A program made the position numbers and the translations under genes. Under the pieces are notes generated by a model. It ran no database searches. It was not told where the DNA came from and saw only the letters and a program-made list of their open reading frames with translations. A stretch of DNA of 64,000 nucleotides from Morinoia aosen (Eukaryota; Arthropoda; Malacostraca; Amphipoda; Talitridae). The stretch covers positions 39,452,075 through 39,516,074 of the forward strand of contig CM059564.1 in assembly GCA_030386875.1 (NCBI GenBank), in the 5' to 3' direction. This document shows positions 37,956 to 48,989 of this stretch, piece by piece (positions within the stretch are counted from its first letter, which is position 1; each line of letters begins with the position of its first letter).

Positions 37956-39350
37956 CTTCTCGTTGTGGGAGGTGCTACTTGCTTCTCTTCATGGCAGCTG
38001 ATCATTCCTGGATCTCGTTGTGGGAGGTGCTACTTGCTCCCCTTCATGGCAGCTGATCATTCCTGGATCTCGTTGTGGGAGGTGCTACTTGCTCCCCTTC
38101 ATGGCAGCTGATCATTCCTGGATCTCGTTGTGAGAGGTGCTACTTGCTCCCCTTTATGGCAGCTGATCATTCCTGGATCTCGTTGTGAGAGGTGCTACTT
38201 GCTCCCCTTCATGGCAGCTGATCATTCCTGGATCTCGTTGTGGGAGGTGCTACTTGCTCCCCTTTATGGCAGCTGATCATTCCTGGATCTCGTTGTGAGA
38301 GGTGCTACTTGCTCCCCTTCATGGCAGCTGATCATTCCTGGATCTCGTTGTGGGAGGTGCTACTTGCTCCCCTTTATGGCAGCTGATCATTCCTGGATCT
38401 CGTTGTGAGAGGTGCTACTTGCTCCCCTTCATGGCAGCTGATCATTCCTGGATCTCGTTGTGGGAGGTGCTACTTGCTCCCCTTTATGGCAGCTGATCAT
38501 TCCTGGATCTCGTTGTGAGAGGTGCTACTTGCTCCCCTTCATGGCAGCTGATCATTCCTGGATCTCGTTGTGGGAGGTGCTACTTGCTCCCCTTTATGGC
38601 AGCTGATCATTCCTGGATCTCGTTGTGAGAGGTGCTACTTGCTCCCCTTCATGGCAGCTGATCATTCCTGGATCTCGTTGTGGGAGGTGCTACTTGCTTC
38701 TCTTCATGGCAGCTGATCATTCCTGGATCTCGTTGTGGGAGGTGCTACTTGCTCCCCTTCATGGCAGCTGATCATTCCTGCATGGATCTCGTTGTGGGAG
38801 GTGCTACTTGCTTCTCTTCATGGCAGCTGATCATTCCTGCATGGATCTCGTTGTGGGAGGTGCTACTTGTTCCCCTTCATGGCAGCTGATCATTCCTGCA
38901 TGGATCTCGTTGTGGGAGGTGCTACTTGCTTCTCTTCATGGCAGCTGATCATTCCTGGATCTCGTTGTGGGAGGTGCTACTTGCTCCCCTTCATGGCAGC
39001 TGATCATTCCTGCATGGATCTCGTTGTGGGAGGTGCTACTTGCTTCTCTTCATGGCAGCTGATCATTCCTGGATCTCGTTGTGGGAGGTGCTACTTGCTC
39101 CCCTTCATGGCAGCTGATCATTCCTGCATGGATCTCGTTGTGGGAGGTGCTACTTGCTCCCCTTTATGGCAGCTGATCATTCCTGCATGGATCTCGTTGT
39201 GGGAGGTGCTACTTGCTCCCCTTTATGGCAGCTGATCATTCCTGCATGGATCTCGTTGTGGGAGGTGCTACTTGCTTCTCTTCATGGCAGCTGATCATTC
39301 CTGGATCTCGTTGTGGGAGGTGCTACTTGCTTCTCTTCATGGCAGCTGCT
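37956..39350 (+). repeat. 55/59-bp tandem array, 25 copies, dimeric phase
   Basis: The unit contains GGAGGTGCTACTTGCT and CATGGCAGCTGATCATTCCT. The first part has strict 55-bp spacing. Between about 38.1 and 38.68 kb two variants alternate (TGTGAGAGG...CTTCATGG and TGTGGGAGG...CTTTATGG), making a 110-bp dimer. After 38.77 kb several units gain a 4-bp CATG, becoming 59 bp. Neither length is divisible by three, so the open frames that cross it shift at each unit; no coding role is likely. Confidence 0.97.
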
Positions 39351-40140
39351 ACGAGGAGTTATAACAAATTCTTGCGATGGAAAATAAAACTGACGGCTAC
39401 GTTCTGTGGAGAATTCTTGAAAATTAAACTGACGCCTGCGCATTATTTTGAGGGCTGTGATAGAAGAAGTTTCCATGTAGGTCCAACTGTAGCTAAGCAC
39501 TTGGCATGAGACTACATGAGTTTTGCTGGTCGTAAAGTGGATAATCATACATAAATCTTTACGTTATTTAAATTGGTCACACTTACCATCTCCTCCTGTT
39601 GGTTACACAGCATTGGAGGATTTTTGCATGGCGCTAATGAATGCTTAATCAGCTTGAAGGTATTGGTATATCTTTTTTAATTCCGTAGTTGAATGTGTCA
39701 TGAGCAGCAGGTGGTTTTGGTTTGGTCTGAGTCATTCGTGGCTCAAGCCTGTAGGGTGTTTAGCGAGGCGGGTGACGTGTTTTTGCTGATCTGCGCTCGC
39801 TGTTTGGTTGGAGCGTGGGTGTTGTGAGAGGGTTGGGTTAATATATATGTTTGAATTTGGTCATCTGATCATTGTCATCTCATTGAGTAAAATATATGTT
39901 TGCATTTGACCACCTGATCATTGTCTTTTGATTTTATGATGCTGAGGATGTGTGAATTATATTAATTGAATCATCTGTCGTGCCATCAATGTTAATATTC
40001 TGTTAGTGAAACGAATCGTCAATTCAACTGCTGTGTTCATGAACGTTGCTCAACAGGATTTCAGTGATGTTGTGAATGCGCATGTCGTCACGGCTGCCTG
40101 CAGTTCACGACATCGCTGGCAATGGTGGACGCAATCCCAC

Positions 40141-40425
40141 GGAATTACAGACAGGGAAGTGTCCCTTCATCCAAATCGAAAAAGTTAACTCAATAAACTC
40201 AGCATAACGCAAACCTTAACAGGAGTGGGTGCAATCGCACGAACTTAAAGACAGCAAAATGTCCCTTTATCCAAATCGGAAGAGTTTACTCGATAAATTC
40301 ACCATAACGCAAACTTAAACAGGAGTGGGAGCAATCGCAATGAATTACAGACAGCGAAATGTCCCTTCATCCAAGTCGGAAGAGTGTACTTGATAAACTC
40401 AGCGTAACGCAAAACCTAAACCTAA
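40141..40425 (+). repeat. 100-bp tandem repeat, 3 copies
   Basis: GAATTACAGACAG, TGTCCCTTCATCCAAATCGG and ATAACGCAAACC recur at 100-bp spacing (40141, 40241, 40341). Confidence 0.93.
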
Positions 40426-41291
40426 GGATACAATCAGTTTCGAGTATTCGAAATCAGTTTCGAATTGCGAATTTTCAATATTGGAGAAACTGTGTGCCGC
40501 TTTTTATACGCGCCGCATGTTCTCTGATCCATTGTCATGGGAATGTTCACGCACATGTGCTCGTCTTGGGAAGACTTCATGTCTGAGGGCAATAAAGGTC
40601 CCGACGCCAATGTTGCCGGATGGTTGCACTCTGGCGTCCGGATGGTTTCACGAAAACTTGGCCAGATGTCGGTCGTCTGTCTAGCTGAAAACCCTGTTGG
40701 CTTTGCTTGGTTTAATTCTACCAACATTACGTGACATGCAAGTCGAATGTAATAACAATTACTGTTCGAATGAATATAGTGATGCACATACGATTCTTCT
40801 TGGTGTTGTTCACGTTCACCATCTTCAAAAAATTACCAGCGAAATTTGTCAATTTGAATACGGCTGTTAGTAATAAGTAATGTTAGGGGAGCGCGTCTGT
40901 TTTGTCATGATTTAGATCACTAATTTCGAGGTTGCACCTCGTTTGTTCTTTTATTCAAAACTGAATTAAATTGACCTCGATGATGATACTTTTCATTTGA
41001 AAAGATTATCGACCTAGACGATATCCACTAATAATGATAGTGATTCAATGGGTCATCACACTAATAGGTCGTAGTTTTACAATTGTAGCGTTTTTTGCAA
41101 ACTGATAGATTTACACTTGATTGCGTTGTTTTCTTTATTATATCACTATCAATATTCTTCCGTGGTCTGTTTTTTTGTGAAAGATTCTATCTAGCTCAAG
41201 TCCTTCATCGTCACCTTTCATAAGTTATTTTTACGTTGTAATTGAGGATTAGTTAATTTCTTTATTCATATTCTGTCGCATTGATGAAATG

Positions 41292-41395
41292 CTCAAGTAT
41301 CTCTTAATAGTATTTAAAATTCCTAAATTATTGAAACGAAATCTTGCTTTTATTTAGCTTTTGACTTTCGACGTTGTATCACGATTTTCATCATT
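41292..41395 (+). repeat. Diverged repeat matching the spacer near 43.7 kb
   Basis: Blocks such as TATTTAAAATTCCTAAATT, GAAACGAAATCTTGCTTTT and TAGCTTTTGACT parallel TACTTAAAATCTCCTAGATT, TGATGCGAAATTTTGCTTTT and TAACTTTTGACT at 43667-43777. The pair brackets the DD41D transposon. Confidence 0.65.
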
Positions 41396-41584
41396 TCAGG
41401 TTCCGTATTGCATGCGTAGATGCTACATTTGTTAGGGCTTCAATGAGACATGTCGCTTACACGTTGCATTCTGAGCTTTATTGTTCTCCACTCGGATATT
41501 TTCGTCTGTAAGAACTCACGCATTATTTTATCGTAAAAGGTCAAAATCCGTCAAATCGCATCATCACTTGATTCGAACTATATA

Positions 41585-41750
41585 CAGGGTGTTTCAAAAA
41601 TACACGGCATAATTTCAGGTATGTATTTCCCACATGTAGACAATCAAAATAGTTCATTACAACATATGTCCGGAAATGCTTCATTTCCGAGTTATGGCCT
41701 TCACAACATTGAAATTCACCGGAACGTTTTTCTTTCCGCAGGTCGTTGCC
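41585..41750 (+). repeat. Left terminal inverted repeat of the DD41D transposon
   Basis: Begins CAGGGTGTTTCAAAAATAC, a start common among mariner-like elements, and ends GGTCGTTGCC two bases before the transposase stop codon. It is the reverse complement of 42909-43074 except at two adjacent bases close to the outer end. Confidence 0.93.
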
Positions 41751-41751
41751 A

Positions 41752-42819
41752 TTACAGAAGATGTTCAAAATGACCACCTCCTGCTTGAATACAGACCTCA
41801 CATCGATGTCTCATTGACCTGCGAACACGATCCCACACTCCAGGAATGTTGCGTATGTCCTCAGAGCGTGCCACAATTCGATTCCGAAGGGATTCCAAAT
41901 CAGGCACCGGAGACGAATAAACCAATGATTTTAAATGGCCCCACAAGTAGAAATCGAGAGGGTTCAGATCAGGTGAGCGTGGAGGCCAAGCAATTGGGCC
42001 ACCTCTACCTATCCATCGATCAGGAAATCTTCGATCCAAGTACCGGCGAGCCGTACGACTGAAGTGTGCAGGAGCGCCGTCATGCAAGAAGTGAGCGTGC
42101 TGACGATCGATCAGTGGAGTGTCGTCATAAACATCAGGTATGATGTTTTCCAGGAAGTTTGTGTACGCCTGCCCCGTAAGTCTGTTTACAAGTACATGGG
42201 GTCCAACTAACCGATCACCAATGATACCGGCCCACATGTTGAGGGAGAACCGCACCTGGTGATGAGATACAACAGTTGCATTTGGGTTTTCATACGCCCA
42301 TACATGCTGATTGTGGAGATTTGTTATGCCATCTCGTGTGAACTGTGCTTCATCTGTAAATAATACTAAGGCAGGAAAGTTCGGATTTGCAGCACATTGC
42401 TGCAAGAACCACTGACAGTACCTAACTCGTGCAGGGTAATCTGCTGGTGACAGCGCCTGTACACGTTGCAAATGGTAAGGATACAATTGATACTCTTTCA
42501 GCAGTCTCCAGACAGTCGTATGGGGAACATTCACTTGCAACGCTAACCTTCGTGTGCTGATAGAAGGAGTTCTGTTCACAATCTCCAGAATCTCCTCCTG
42601 TTCTTCTGGAGTTGTAGATCTTGGTCGTCCCCTTCCCAATCCAGGAGAGTCAAATTTTCCATACTCGCACAGACGCTGATGGAGACTTACAAATGTCTTC
42701 CGATCTGGACATTGTCGCTGTGGGTACCTCTCCTGGTACAAACGACGAGCCAGCGCAGCATTGCCGTCTGCCTTACCGTAGATCAAGTGCATCTCTGCCA
42801 GCTCCTGATTTGTGTACAT
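41752..42819 (-). CDS. Tc1/mariner-superfamily transposase, DD41D catalytic triad
   Basis: A cut-and-paste transposase of 355 residues with no internal stop. I chose the ATG at 42817-42819; the frame stays open upstream but offers only a GTG there. The N-terminus (about residues 1-50, beginning MYTNQELAEM and containing a basic ARRLYQERYP stretch) is a helix-turn-helix of the kind called DUF4817 in arthropod transposases. A GRGRPRS hook-like basic motif at 62-68 and a second helix-turn-helix (about 75-110) follow, so two DNA-binding modules precede the RNase H-like catalytic core. Catalytic aspartates are D156 (LVLFTDEAQF), D247 (HFLHDGAPAH) and D289 (SPDLNPLDFYLWG), with 41 residues between the last two. 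The stop codon lies directly beside the left inverted repeat, so the gene fills the element. The length is normal for the superfamily. DD41D is shared with the rosa and Visitor groups, but I cannot assign the subfamily without a tree. Confidence 0.95.
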   Translation of the reverse strand: MYTNQELAEMHLIYGKADGNAALARRLYQERYPQRQCPDRKTFVSLHQRLCEYGKFDSPGLGRGRPRSTTPEEQEEILEIVNRTPSISTRRLALQVNVPHTTVWRLLKEYQLYPYHLQRVQALSPADYPARVRYCQWFLQQCAANPNFPALVLFTDEAQFTRDGITNLHNQHVWAYENPNATVVSHHQVRFSLNMWAGIIGDRLVGPHVLVNRLTGQAYTNFLENIIPDVYDDTPLIDRQHAHFLHDGAPAHFSRTARRYLDRRFPDRWIGRGGPIAWPPRSPDLNPLDFYLWGHLKSLVYSSPVPDLESLRNRIVARSEDIRNIPGVWDRVRRSMRHRCEVCIQAGGGHFEHLL

Positions 42820-42908
42820 GACACACAGTCGAACGCCAAACACAACACTGAATTTAACCTTCGCCTAGGAATGATCTGTCAGAGTGCCCTCTTAATGTGT
42901 CCTTTGAC

Positions 42909-43074
42909 GGCAACGACCTGCGGAAAGAAAAACGTTCCGGTGAATTTCAATGTTGTGAAGGCCATAACTCGGAAATGAAGCATTTCCGGACATATGTTGT
43001 AATGAACTATTTTGATTGTCTACATGTGGGAAATACATACCTGAAATTATGCCGTGTATTTTTGAAACATTCTG
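42909..43074 (-). repeat. Right terminal inverted repeat of the DD41D transposon
   Basis: Partner of the left repeat. It lies upstream of the transposase start and must contain or adjoin any promoter the element carries. Its outer end reads CAGAATGTTTC when inverted, against CAGGGTGTTTC on the left. Confidence 0.93.
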
Positions 43075-43214
43075 TATAGCAGTTGCTTGGTCGAGACTGC
43101 TCTTTCGTACTGGTGCCTAACATGAACAAAAATTTTCAATGCTAAAGTTAAAACAGTGTTTAGGGATCTGTGTTTATTCTCTTATAGTGATGTCTGTGCA
43201 GAGTATTTTCCAAG

Positions 43215-43456
43215 TTGAATTCACATAGCAAAAGTAATTTGAGGCACAGAAGAAAACACGGCGTTTGATTTCTTAACTCTTGAACTTTCGCATTAATTTG
43301 AAAATTAAATAATTCGAGACCCAAGGAAACACAGTGTTTGGTCATTAAGCTCCTGAATTTTCCTATTAATATGAAAATTAAACAATTTGAAACACAGAAA
43401 AAACACGGCGTTTGGTCTCTAAACTTCTGAATTTTCATTTTAATAGGAAAATTAGC
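43215..43456 (+). repeat. About 75-bp tandem repeat, 3 copies
   Basis: Units contain AACACGGCGTTTGGT, TCTGAATTTTC and GAAAATTAAACAATT. The array begins about 140 bp beyond the right end of the DD41D transposon. Confidence 0.9.
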
Positions 43457-43578
43457 TATGAGTAGTCCAGCGAGCTCATTCTAAAAACTTGCACTCATCT
43501 GTTACTTGTATATTAACTCCTCTGTGCTCCGTAATTTGGAAGAGCTCCACTGCATAAAGTGTTTGCGCTGGAAGCGGG

Positions 43579-43865
43579 CAGTGGGTGGTCAGAGTTGATC
43601 ATCCCGACATTAGTAACCGCGGGTGTTGTTCTTCTTAAAGCGCTGTCAAATTAATTACACTTGGAATAATTACGTATCTCTCAATCATACTTAAAATCTC
43701 CTAGATTTTTGATGCGAAATTTTGCTTTTGTTTAACTTTTGACTCTTCTATTGCGTCCATCCTCTTATCGGCGTTGTCAGTGGGTGGTCAGAGTTGATCA
43801 TCCCGACATTCGTAACTGCGGGTGTTGTTCTTCTCAAAGTGCCGTCAAATTAATTACACTTGGAA
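43579..43865 (+). repeat. About 88-bp direct repeats with a 111-bp spacer
   Basis: CAGTGGGTGGTCAGAGTTGA...AATTAATTACACTTGGAA occurs at 43579-43666 and 43778-43865, differing at a few bases. The arrangement is a partial tandem duplication with a unit of 199 bp. The spacer resembles 41292-41395. Confidence 0.9.
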
Positions 43866-43869
43866 GTAA

Positions 43870-46350
43870 CCGCACCATCCTATTAAATTGTTGGTGGTCC
43901 ACTTGAGGGGAATCTCGCTGTCGCTGTGACGGCTGCCCGCCACAATTGCTTATTGCCTCCATTACGTGATGCTACAGGGGACTCGCTTCACGAACTGAGC
44001 GACTTCTCTATTGTTCAACTCACGCTGATTCAGAGAAGTTTTCCCGACATTGAGAGTCTTCAGAGTCTTTCGTGAGAGCCGTGTTGTAGTTCTGAAAAGT
44101 GATGAGTTCGGGCACGCCTAATAACTAGCTATTCATCGTCGTGTTATTTGGTCATTTGAGAATAAATAACGAGTCTGGTTTAGCACCCAATGGGGATGGC
44201 CATACTGAAGAAAGAATGAGAGATATTTCGGTAATTTTGTCGTTTTGGCGATGGTTGGTGGTTTCGTCTTTTCATCATATTGTCATATTACGTCGTTTCG
44301 TCTTCTTGGAACTTCCTTACTGGATACAGGAGATATTTATCACACTTTCGTACTTCTGTTCTCAGCTCTGTCACCTGTTCTCGACTCTGTGACCCACAAA
44401 ATACGCCTTCATAGCACAGCTTGATTTTAAGCTACAAGTTAAGTTTATCTCAAGGTTAACTCTGAGCATCGCAGTACAGACCATCACGGGATGCCAGACC
44501 TTAAGACAGTGCCATTCTTGGTGAGCGGGGCACAAGTTGCCCGTCGCACCTTATAAAGAGCATCCACGAAAAATGTATCCACTGATTAAGAATCTATGAC
44601 TTAATATTTTCGTTTTTATTGGGCTACACCAGAAGGGATCTATGGTGAGTAAAAAGATCCGAATTAAAGTTTTCAACAGTATCATAGATACACATTATTA
44701 AAATTTAAAATTAGTGGATACCTTTTTTGTGGACACCTTATATAAGCGTGGCGAATGCTCTACCTCTGAGATGCGCGTTCCACTCGCTCCTGCTCGGTGC
44801 TGGAGCCATTTCTCCGAAATCATCATACGCTTATTTGTGCATCTGACCACGCCTTTTGCCGATCATTCACCTCTTCTCTCGTCGCATAGTTGCCACGCTC
44901 ATATGGAACTTTTTTATGACATCCATGGTCGACTAGCGGCCTCGTGTGCTTTCTTTTGCTCTGATTTCGTGTCCGACCCCTGACCTTTGATGGGTGCCTT
45001 CCCTCTCGCAACTTGCCTGGAACGGGCGCTCGCGAGAACGGTTCCCACCTGCCTACTGCGTCCTGTTTTTGCAGTTGTTCTAATCTTGTTTACCTTGCAG
45101 TCTAGTTTGAAATCTTTGAAACTGTTCTTCTTTTTTTCGTCGCACTGAACTTAGGAGTTTCGGCCGTTGGAATTTGCTGAAACGAATTGAATTTGTTGAA
45201 ACGCAGTCGCTGGTTTTCAGGCATCCTGAAGAGGGTCGAAACACTTTTTTAGTTCATTGGGGCGGGCGTATACTCACTCGCCCGAAAGCAGCATTGGTAT
45301 GACAGTTTGAATGAATGGGGCTTTCTTCGTTCCAACGTTGAGTGACTTGAAAGATAACGTCAAGGGTCTCTGAGTTCTAAAGATCAAATGGAATACGTGT
45401 AGTCAATTAGTGTGAATAATATAAAAAATGGAATGTTTTGTAAATAAGCATGACGAAGTATATATCTTATTATATAGAAGGTAAACTAAAGGATTGTATG
45501 TTAGATACATGAACTTCAGTTTGGTTTAAGATTGAGAGGAGGAAGAGGCTGAGTTTCGTTGCTAGAACCAGACGGTATAAATGGTGAACTGTTGCGTTTT
45601 TACGAAAACACTTGATGACTTCACTTCGGAGAAAAATAAAAATGCTTCACAATAAAACACTTTGCTTCGTATTAAAACACTCGTATAAATGTTACATACT
45701 CGAAAAATATCTTTCTTTTGCCACTTCAATAGAATTCTCAAAAACGATTTTGCCTTGGTCTAAGGGAAATAAATTCACTGCAGAGCTCGTTATTCTATTT
45801 CTCATTTCCTCTTTACAAAGTGACTTGCAAAAATAGAGCAAAACCACGCCTGCGTTTTGTCCTTTTCATTGACGATCTTGTTCTCAAACTTTCCCTCAAG
45901 TTAATGTGAAACTAAGTTTTCCCACATCAAATGCATCTCGTTTCAAAGCTGTTAAGAAACAATCTTGAGACTTGAGAAACAATCTACTCCTGTATCGCTT
46001 GTGGTAAATAAATTGCTTAAATTGTAGACTATCACAGTGCGCGCCCATGTTTATACGGAACGTATCTTCGATCAAGTGTCCCGTCCACAACGGAACGCTG
46101 CAGCGCACTGTGAAATGGCTGCTCTATCGTCCGTCTTCTGATGTACGAGTGACGGTTCCCGAGACTGCTCCTACTAACCTTTTGTCTGAGCAACAGTGCG
46201 TGAGCTCGGAATGTCCGTGAGCTGCCGACTTCAATGGAACGGTCATGATAACTTGCCTTTCACCGTTACTGTGTGTATCGAGAATATCGTTGCTCTCATC
46301 CAACGTTGTTATTAAGATTCTACACATCGTCGAGAGATCGTTAAAATCAT
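43870..46350. other. No confident gene
   Basis: Short frames on both strands, including a charged minus frame at 44823-45011, lack splice or family support. No repeat array seen. Confidence 0.5.
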
Positions 46351-46358
46351 CCAGACAA

Positions 46359-46619
46359 AAAATTTTACGAGTGCGAGTCTAGGTTTGTGAAAATGAGAGG
46401 TGTGTGTGGGCCGCATCTAAAAATATTTATTTGTGTGAAAGAGTGAGAGCATGTGCGTGTTGTGCGCTAGTCACATCTAAAAATTGTTAGTGTGAGTCTA
46501 GATTCGTGAAAATGAGAGGGATGCTTGCTGTGCGCTAGTCACATCTAAAAATTTTATTTGTCTGAGTCTAGACTTGTGAAAAATGGAGAAGGTGTGCGTG
46601 CTGTGCGCGGACCACATCT
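46359..46619 (+). repeat. About 65-bp tandem repeat, 4 copies
   Basis: Units contain GTGAGTCTAGATTYGTGAAA, ATGAGAG, TGTGCGCTAGTC and end CACATCTAAAAA. Confidence 0.9.
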
Positions 46620-46647
46620 CTGCTATGGAAACGTGAAGTTGAACATC

Positions 46648-46670
46648 ACTGCTACTTCAAAAGTAGCAGT
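46648..46670. repeat. 10-bp stem hairpin
   Basis: ACTGCTACTT, CAA loop, AAGTAGCAGT. No further context suggests a role. Confidence 0.8.
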
Positions 46671-46910
46671 CCTCACTCCGCCCCCCAGAGGCGGTTGGTA
46701 ATAAGGAGCTACGGTCATATGCTGCGGAAGTGGTCAGGAACGAGTGAGTGCGCTCAGGGATAGAACGGTGCGGTGGTTGCCGAAATGATCCCCCAAACAC
46801 CTGTTATTTCTCCGATGAATCGCCTGACTACCTCAGCAATAGCGTGCATCTGGGAAGGTGCTTCCTCCTTTTTAGCTTATGAAGACAGTTGATGTGAGAT
46901 GCTTGTAGAG

Positions 46911-47259
46911 CTAAAACCAAACGTGGAGGTTTCTTCACTTATACAACCTAACTTGGATGTCCCTCCCCAGATAAAACCAAACATGGATGTCCCTCCCCAG
47001 ATAAAACCAAACGTGGATGTTTCTCCACAGATAAAACGAAACGTGGATGTTTCTCCACAGATAAAACCAAACGTGGATGTCTCTCCCCAGATAAAACCAA
47101 ACGTGGATGTATTTCCCCAGAATAAACTTAACGTGGATGTTTCTTCATACATAAAACTAAACGTAGATGTTTCTCCCCAGATATAACCAAACGTGGATGT
47201 TTCTCCATAGATAAAACTGAACGTAGATTTTTTCCCCAGATAAAACCAAACGGGAATGT
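46911..47259 (+). repeat. 30-bp tandem array, about 11 copies
   Basis: Core CCAAACGTGGATGTTTCTCC, period 30 with one copy short by a base near 47.23 kb. The frame is open on both strands (PQIKPNVDVS-like decapeptides on plus, FGFIWGETST-like on minus), a consequence of the period. The ATG at 46899 has no splice or homology support. Confidence 0.93.
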
Positions 47260-48100
47260 TTACTTTTGATATTTTTGCAGTTTGATGAAGGTTAACTATT
47301 TATTAACCATGATCTGCTGAGCTGCTGAGCGGAAGGGATAATTTCTCTGAGAAAGAAAGATTAATCATCCAACTTCTAGTTGTTCCTACTCACCACACTT
47401 CAGTTGCTTGTACTTCAGACGAAATGAAGCCTGTATTTGGTACCTTATGTCAGTAACCTATTTAGCCTATATCAGTAGCCTATGTAGCCTATATTATTTT
47501 AGACGAAATGAAGCCTATATTTTGAAAGTAGGCGACTGCCACTTTCATCGAGTGTGAACATTGCTGTTTTCATTAAGTTTCAGTTCTGTAATGATCTGCT
47601 GCAGACAGACTCATTTCATGTAATGTTGTGGTTTTGCTGCTGCACAATACGTAAAAGTATCGTACATATTTTTAGCTTTGTGCTCTTTGGTCAAAAGGCG
47701 CATTTCCGAAGAATTCACGTCAACGTAACGGTGCAGCTAGCGGCCAAAATGATGATGTCGATTTGGCTATGCTTACAACTGCTCGGTGATGTCTGTGAAC
47801 GCAGCTAAAAAATAAATTTTCATTCAATTTACTGAGGGTTTGTTCAAAAAACTTAAAAGGATTGTAGCTGCTTCAAAGTATCGCCTGTAGCGCCTCTAGC
47901 GGTACTTCGATGCATTAGAGTCGAGTAGACTTGACATTGTGAACTGGACGCTTTTAGTGTACTGCTTAACGTACGTCCTGGGGAAGCGAAAGATATTTAT
48001 ATGTGAAAACTTCTTGCCTTTCTATGATCACCTTTTGAACTCTTGTCCGGTGGCTTTATAATTCGACTGCGACTGGCTCGACCGCGCTGTAAGTTAACTT

Positions 48101-48320
48101 GTAACGTAGATTTTCGGATTCTACAGGCGCAGATAACTTCTATTGCATCATTTCTACGCATATACGCAACGAAGCCTTAGTAAACCTTATTAATTGTATC
48201 AGATAATTCCTGCGCAATGTGGATTTTCGGATGTTACGGAAGCAGATAACTTCTATTGCATCGTTTCTGTATACTAAACGAATTCTTATTCTGTCCTATA
48301 AATTGTATCTACCGATGCCT
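48101..48320 (+). repeat. About 111-bp tandem duplication, 2 copies
   Basis: GATTTTCGGATTCTACAGG and GCAGATAACTTCTATTGCAT occur in both copies, with AATTGTATC near each end. Confidence 0.88.
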
Positions 48321-48780
48321 GATTAGCTGCAACTCATTCAGCTGAATTAATGTCTAAAAATCGAAAGTTTTTAAAGTACCGATTACTGTGAGAGATTTCC
48401 ACCCTTCAGATGAGTTGAAAATTGTTCAATTTTTATGCTATAAGAATGATGTACGAGCATTATCAATATTAAAAACTAATTTTAACTAATTTTTGTTGTT
48501 TGAGTAGCAACTGTTTTTCTAATTTATTCGGCAGAGTAAGTCCATAAATTAACTTCCTTAGTGTACCATAGCAGAACTTATCGTAAAAGTGTTGTTTGTG
48601 TTTGACTTCTTCATTTTTCCTCGCATAACATTTCACCTTGTCACGAGGACGGTGGATGTTAATTGAAAGTATTTCAATAAGGTGTTTTCATATTCCGAAT
48701 CGTTGGCGACAAAATAACGAGTAATCTTAATTTTGCAGGCTCGTTTTTGTTTTATTTACCCCCTCCCTCTCTACACTACA

Positions 48781-48836
48781 GCACACACACATACAACACA
48801 CACAACACACACACACACACATACACACACAACAGC
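48781..48836 (+). repeat. Interrupted (CA)n microsatellite
   Basis: CA-rich run with occasional ATACAA and AACA interruptions. Confidence 0.95.
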
Positions 48837-48989
48837 ACGGGTACCTCTGGGCGCCCGGCCGAGGCAAGCGAGTAACCACAGTTCAGCAGTTGGCTACGTC
48901 TACAAGGGTGTCCTGTGGCGACTCAGCAACATTTTCTAGCCAATATTTTCAAATTCATGCTCTACTTTTAATTTTAATTGACAATAATG

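Larger units (their letters stand above)
41585..43074 (-). mobile_element. Complete Tc1/mariner-superfamily DNA transposon (DD41D type)
   Basis: The element is bounded by inverted repeats at 41585-41750 and 42909-43074, about 166 bp each. They match everywhere except two adjacent bases near the outer ends (CAGGGTG on the left, CAGAATG on the right when inverted). TATA flanks both ends, consistent with the TA target duplication of this superfamily; the second TA makes the exact boundary ambiguous by 2 bp. One intact transposase gene fills the interior on the minus strand. Long, nearly identical inverted repeats and an undamaged gene suggest a recent insertion. The element could still be mobile, but that is inference: the two terminal mismatches could weaken one end. 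Confidence 0.93.

Noticed and set aside
37706..39509. Several overlapping frames of about 70-120 codons across the 55-bp array
   Set aside because: 55 and 59 are not multiples of three, so each frame hops phase between units; their openness reflects a stop-poor unit.
41676..42062. A 128-codon plus-strand open frame within the transposon
   Set aside because: It lies antisense to the intact transposase and starts inside the left inverted repeat; a by-product of the coding strand.
43579..43865. Direct repeats suggesting a small LTR element
   Set aside because: The repeats are about 88 bp with only 111 bp between them and no primer-binding site or coding region; a partial tandem duplication explains them better.
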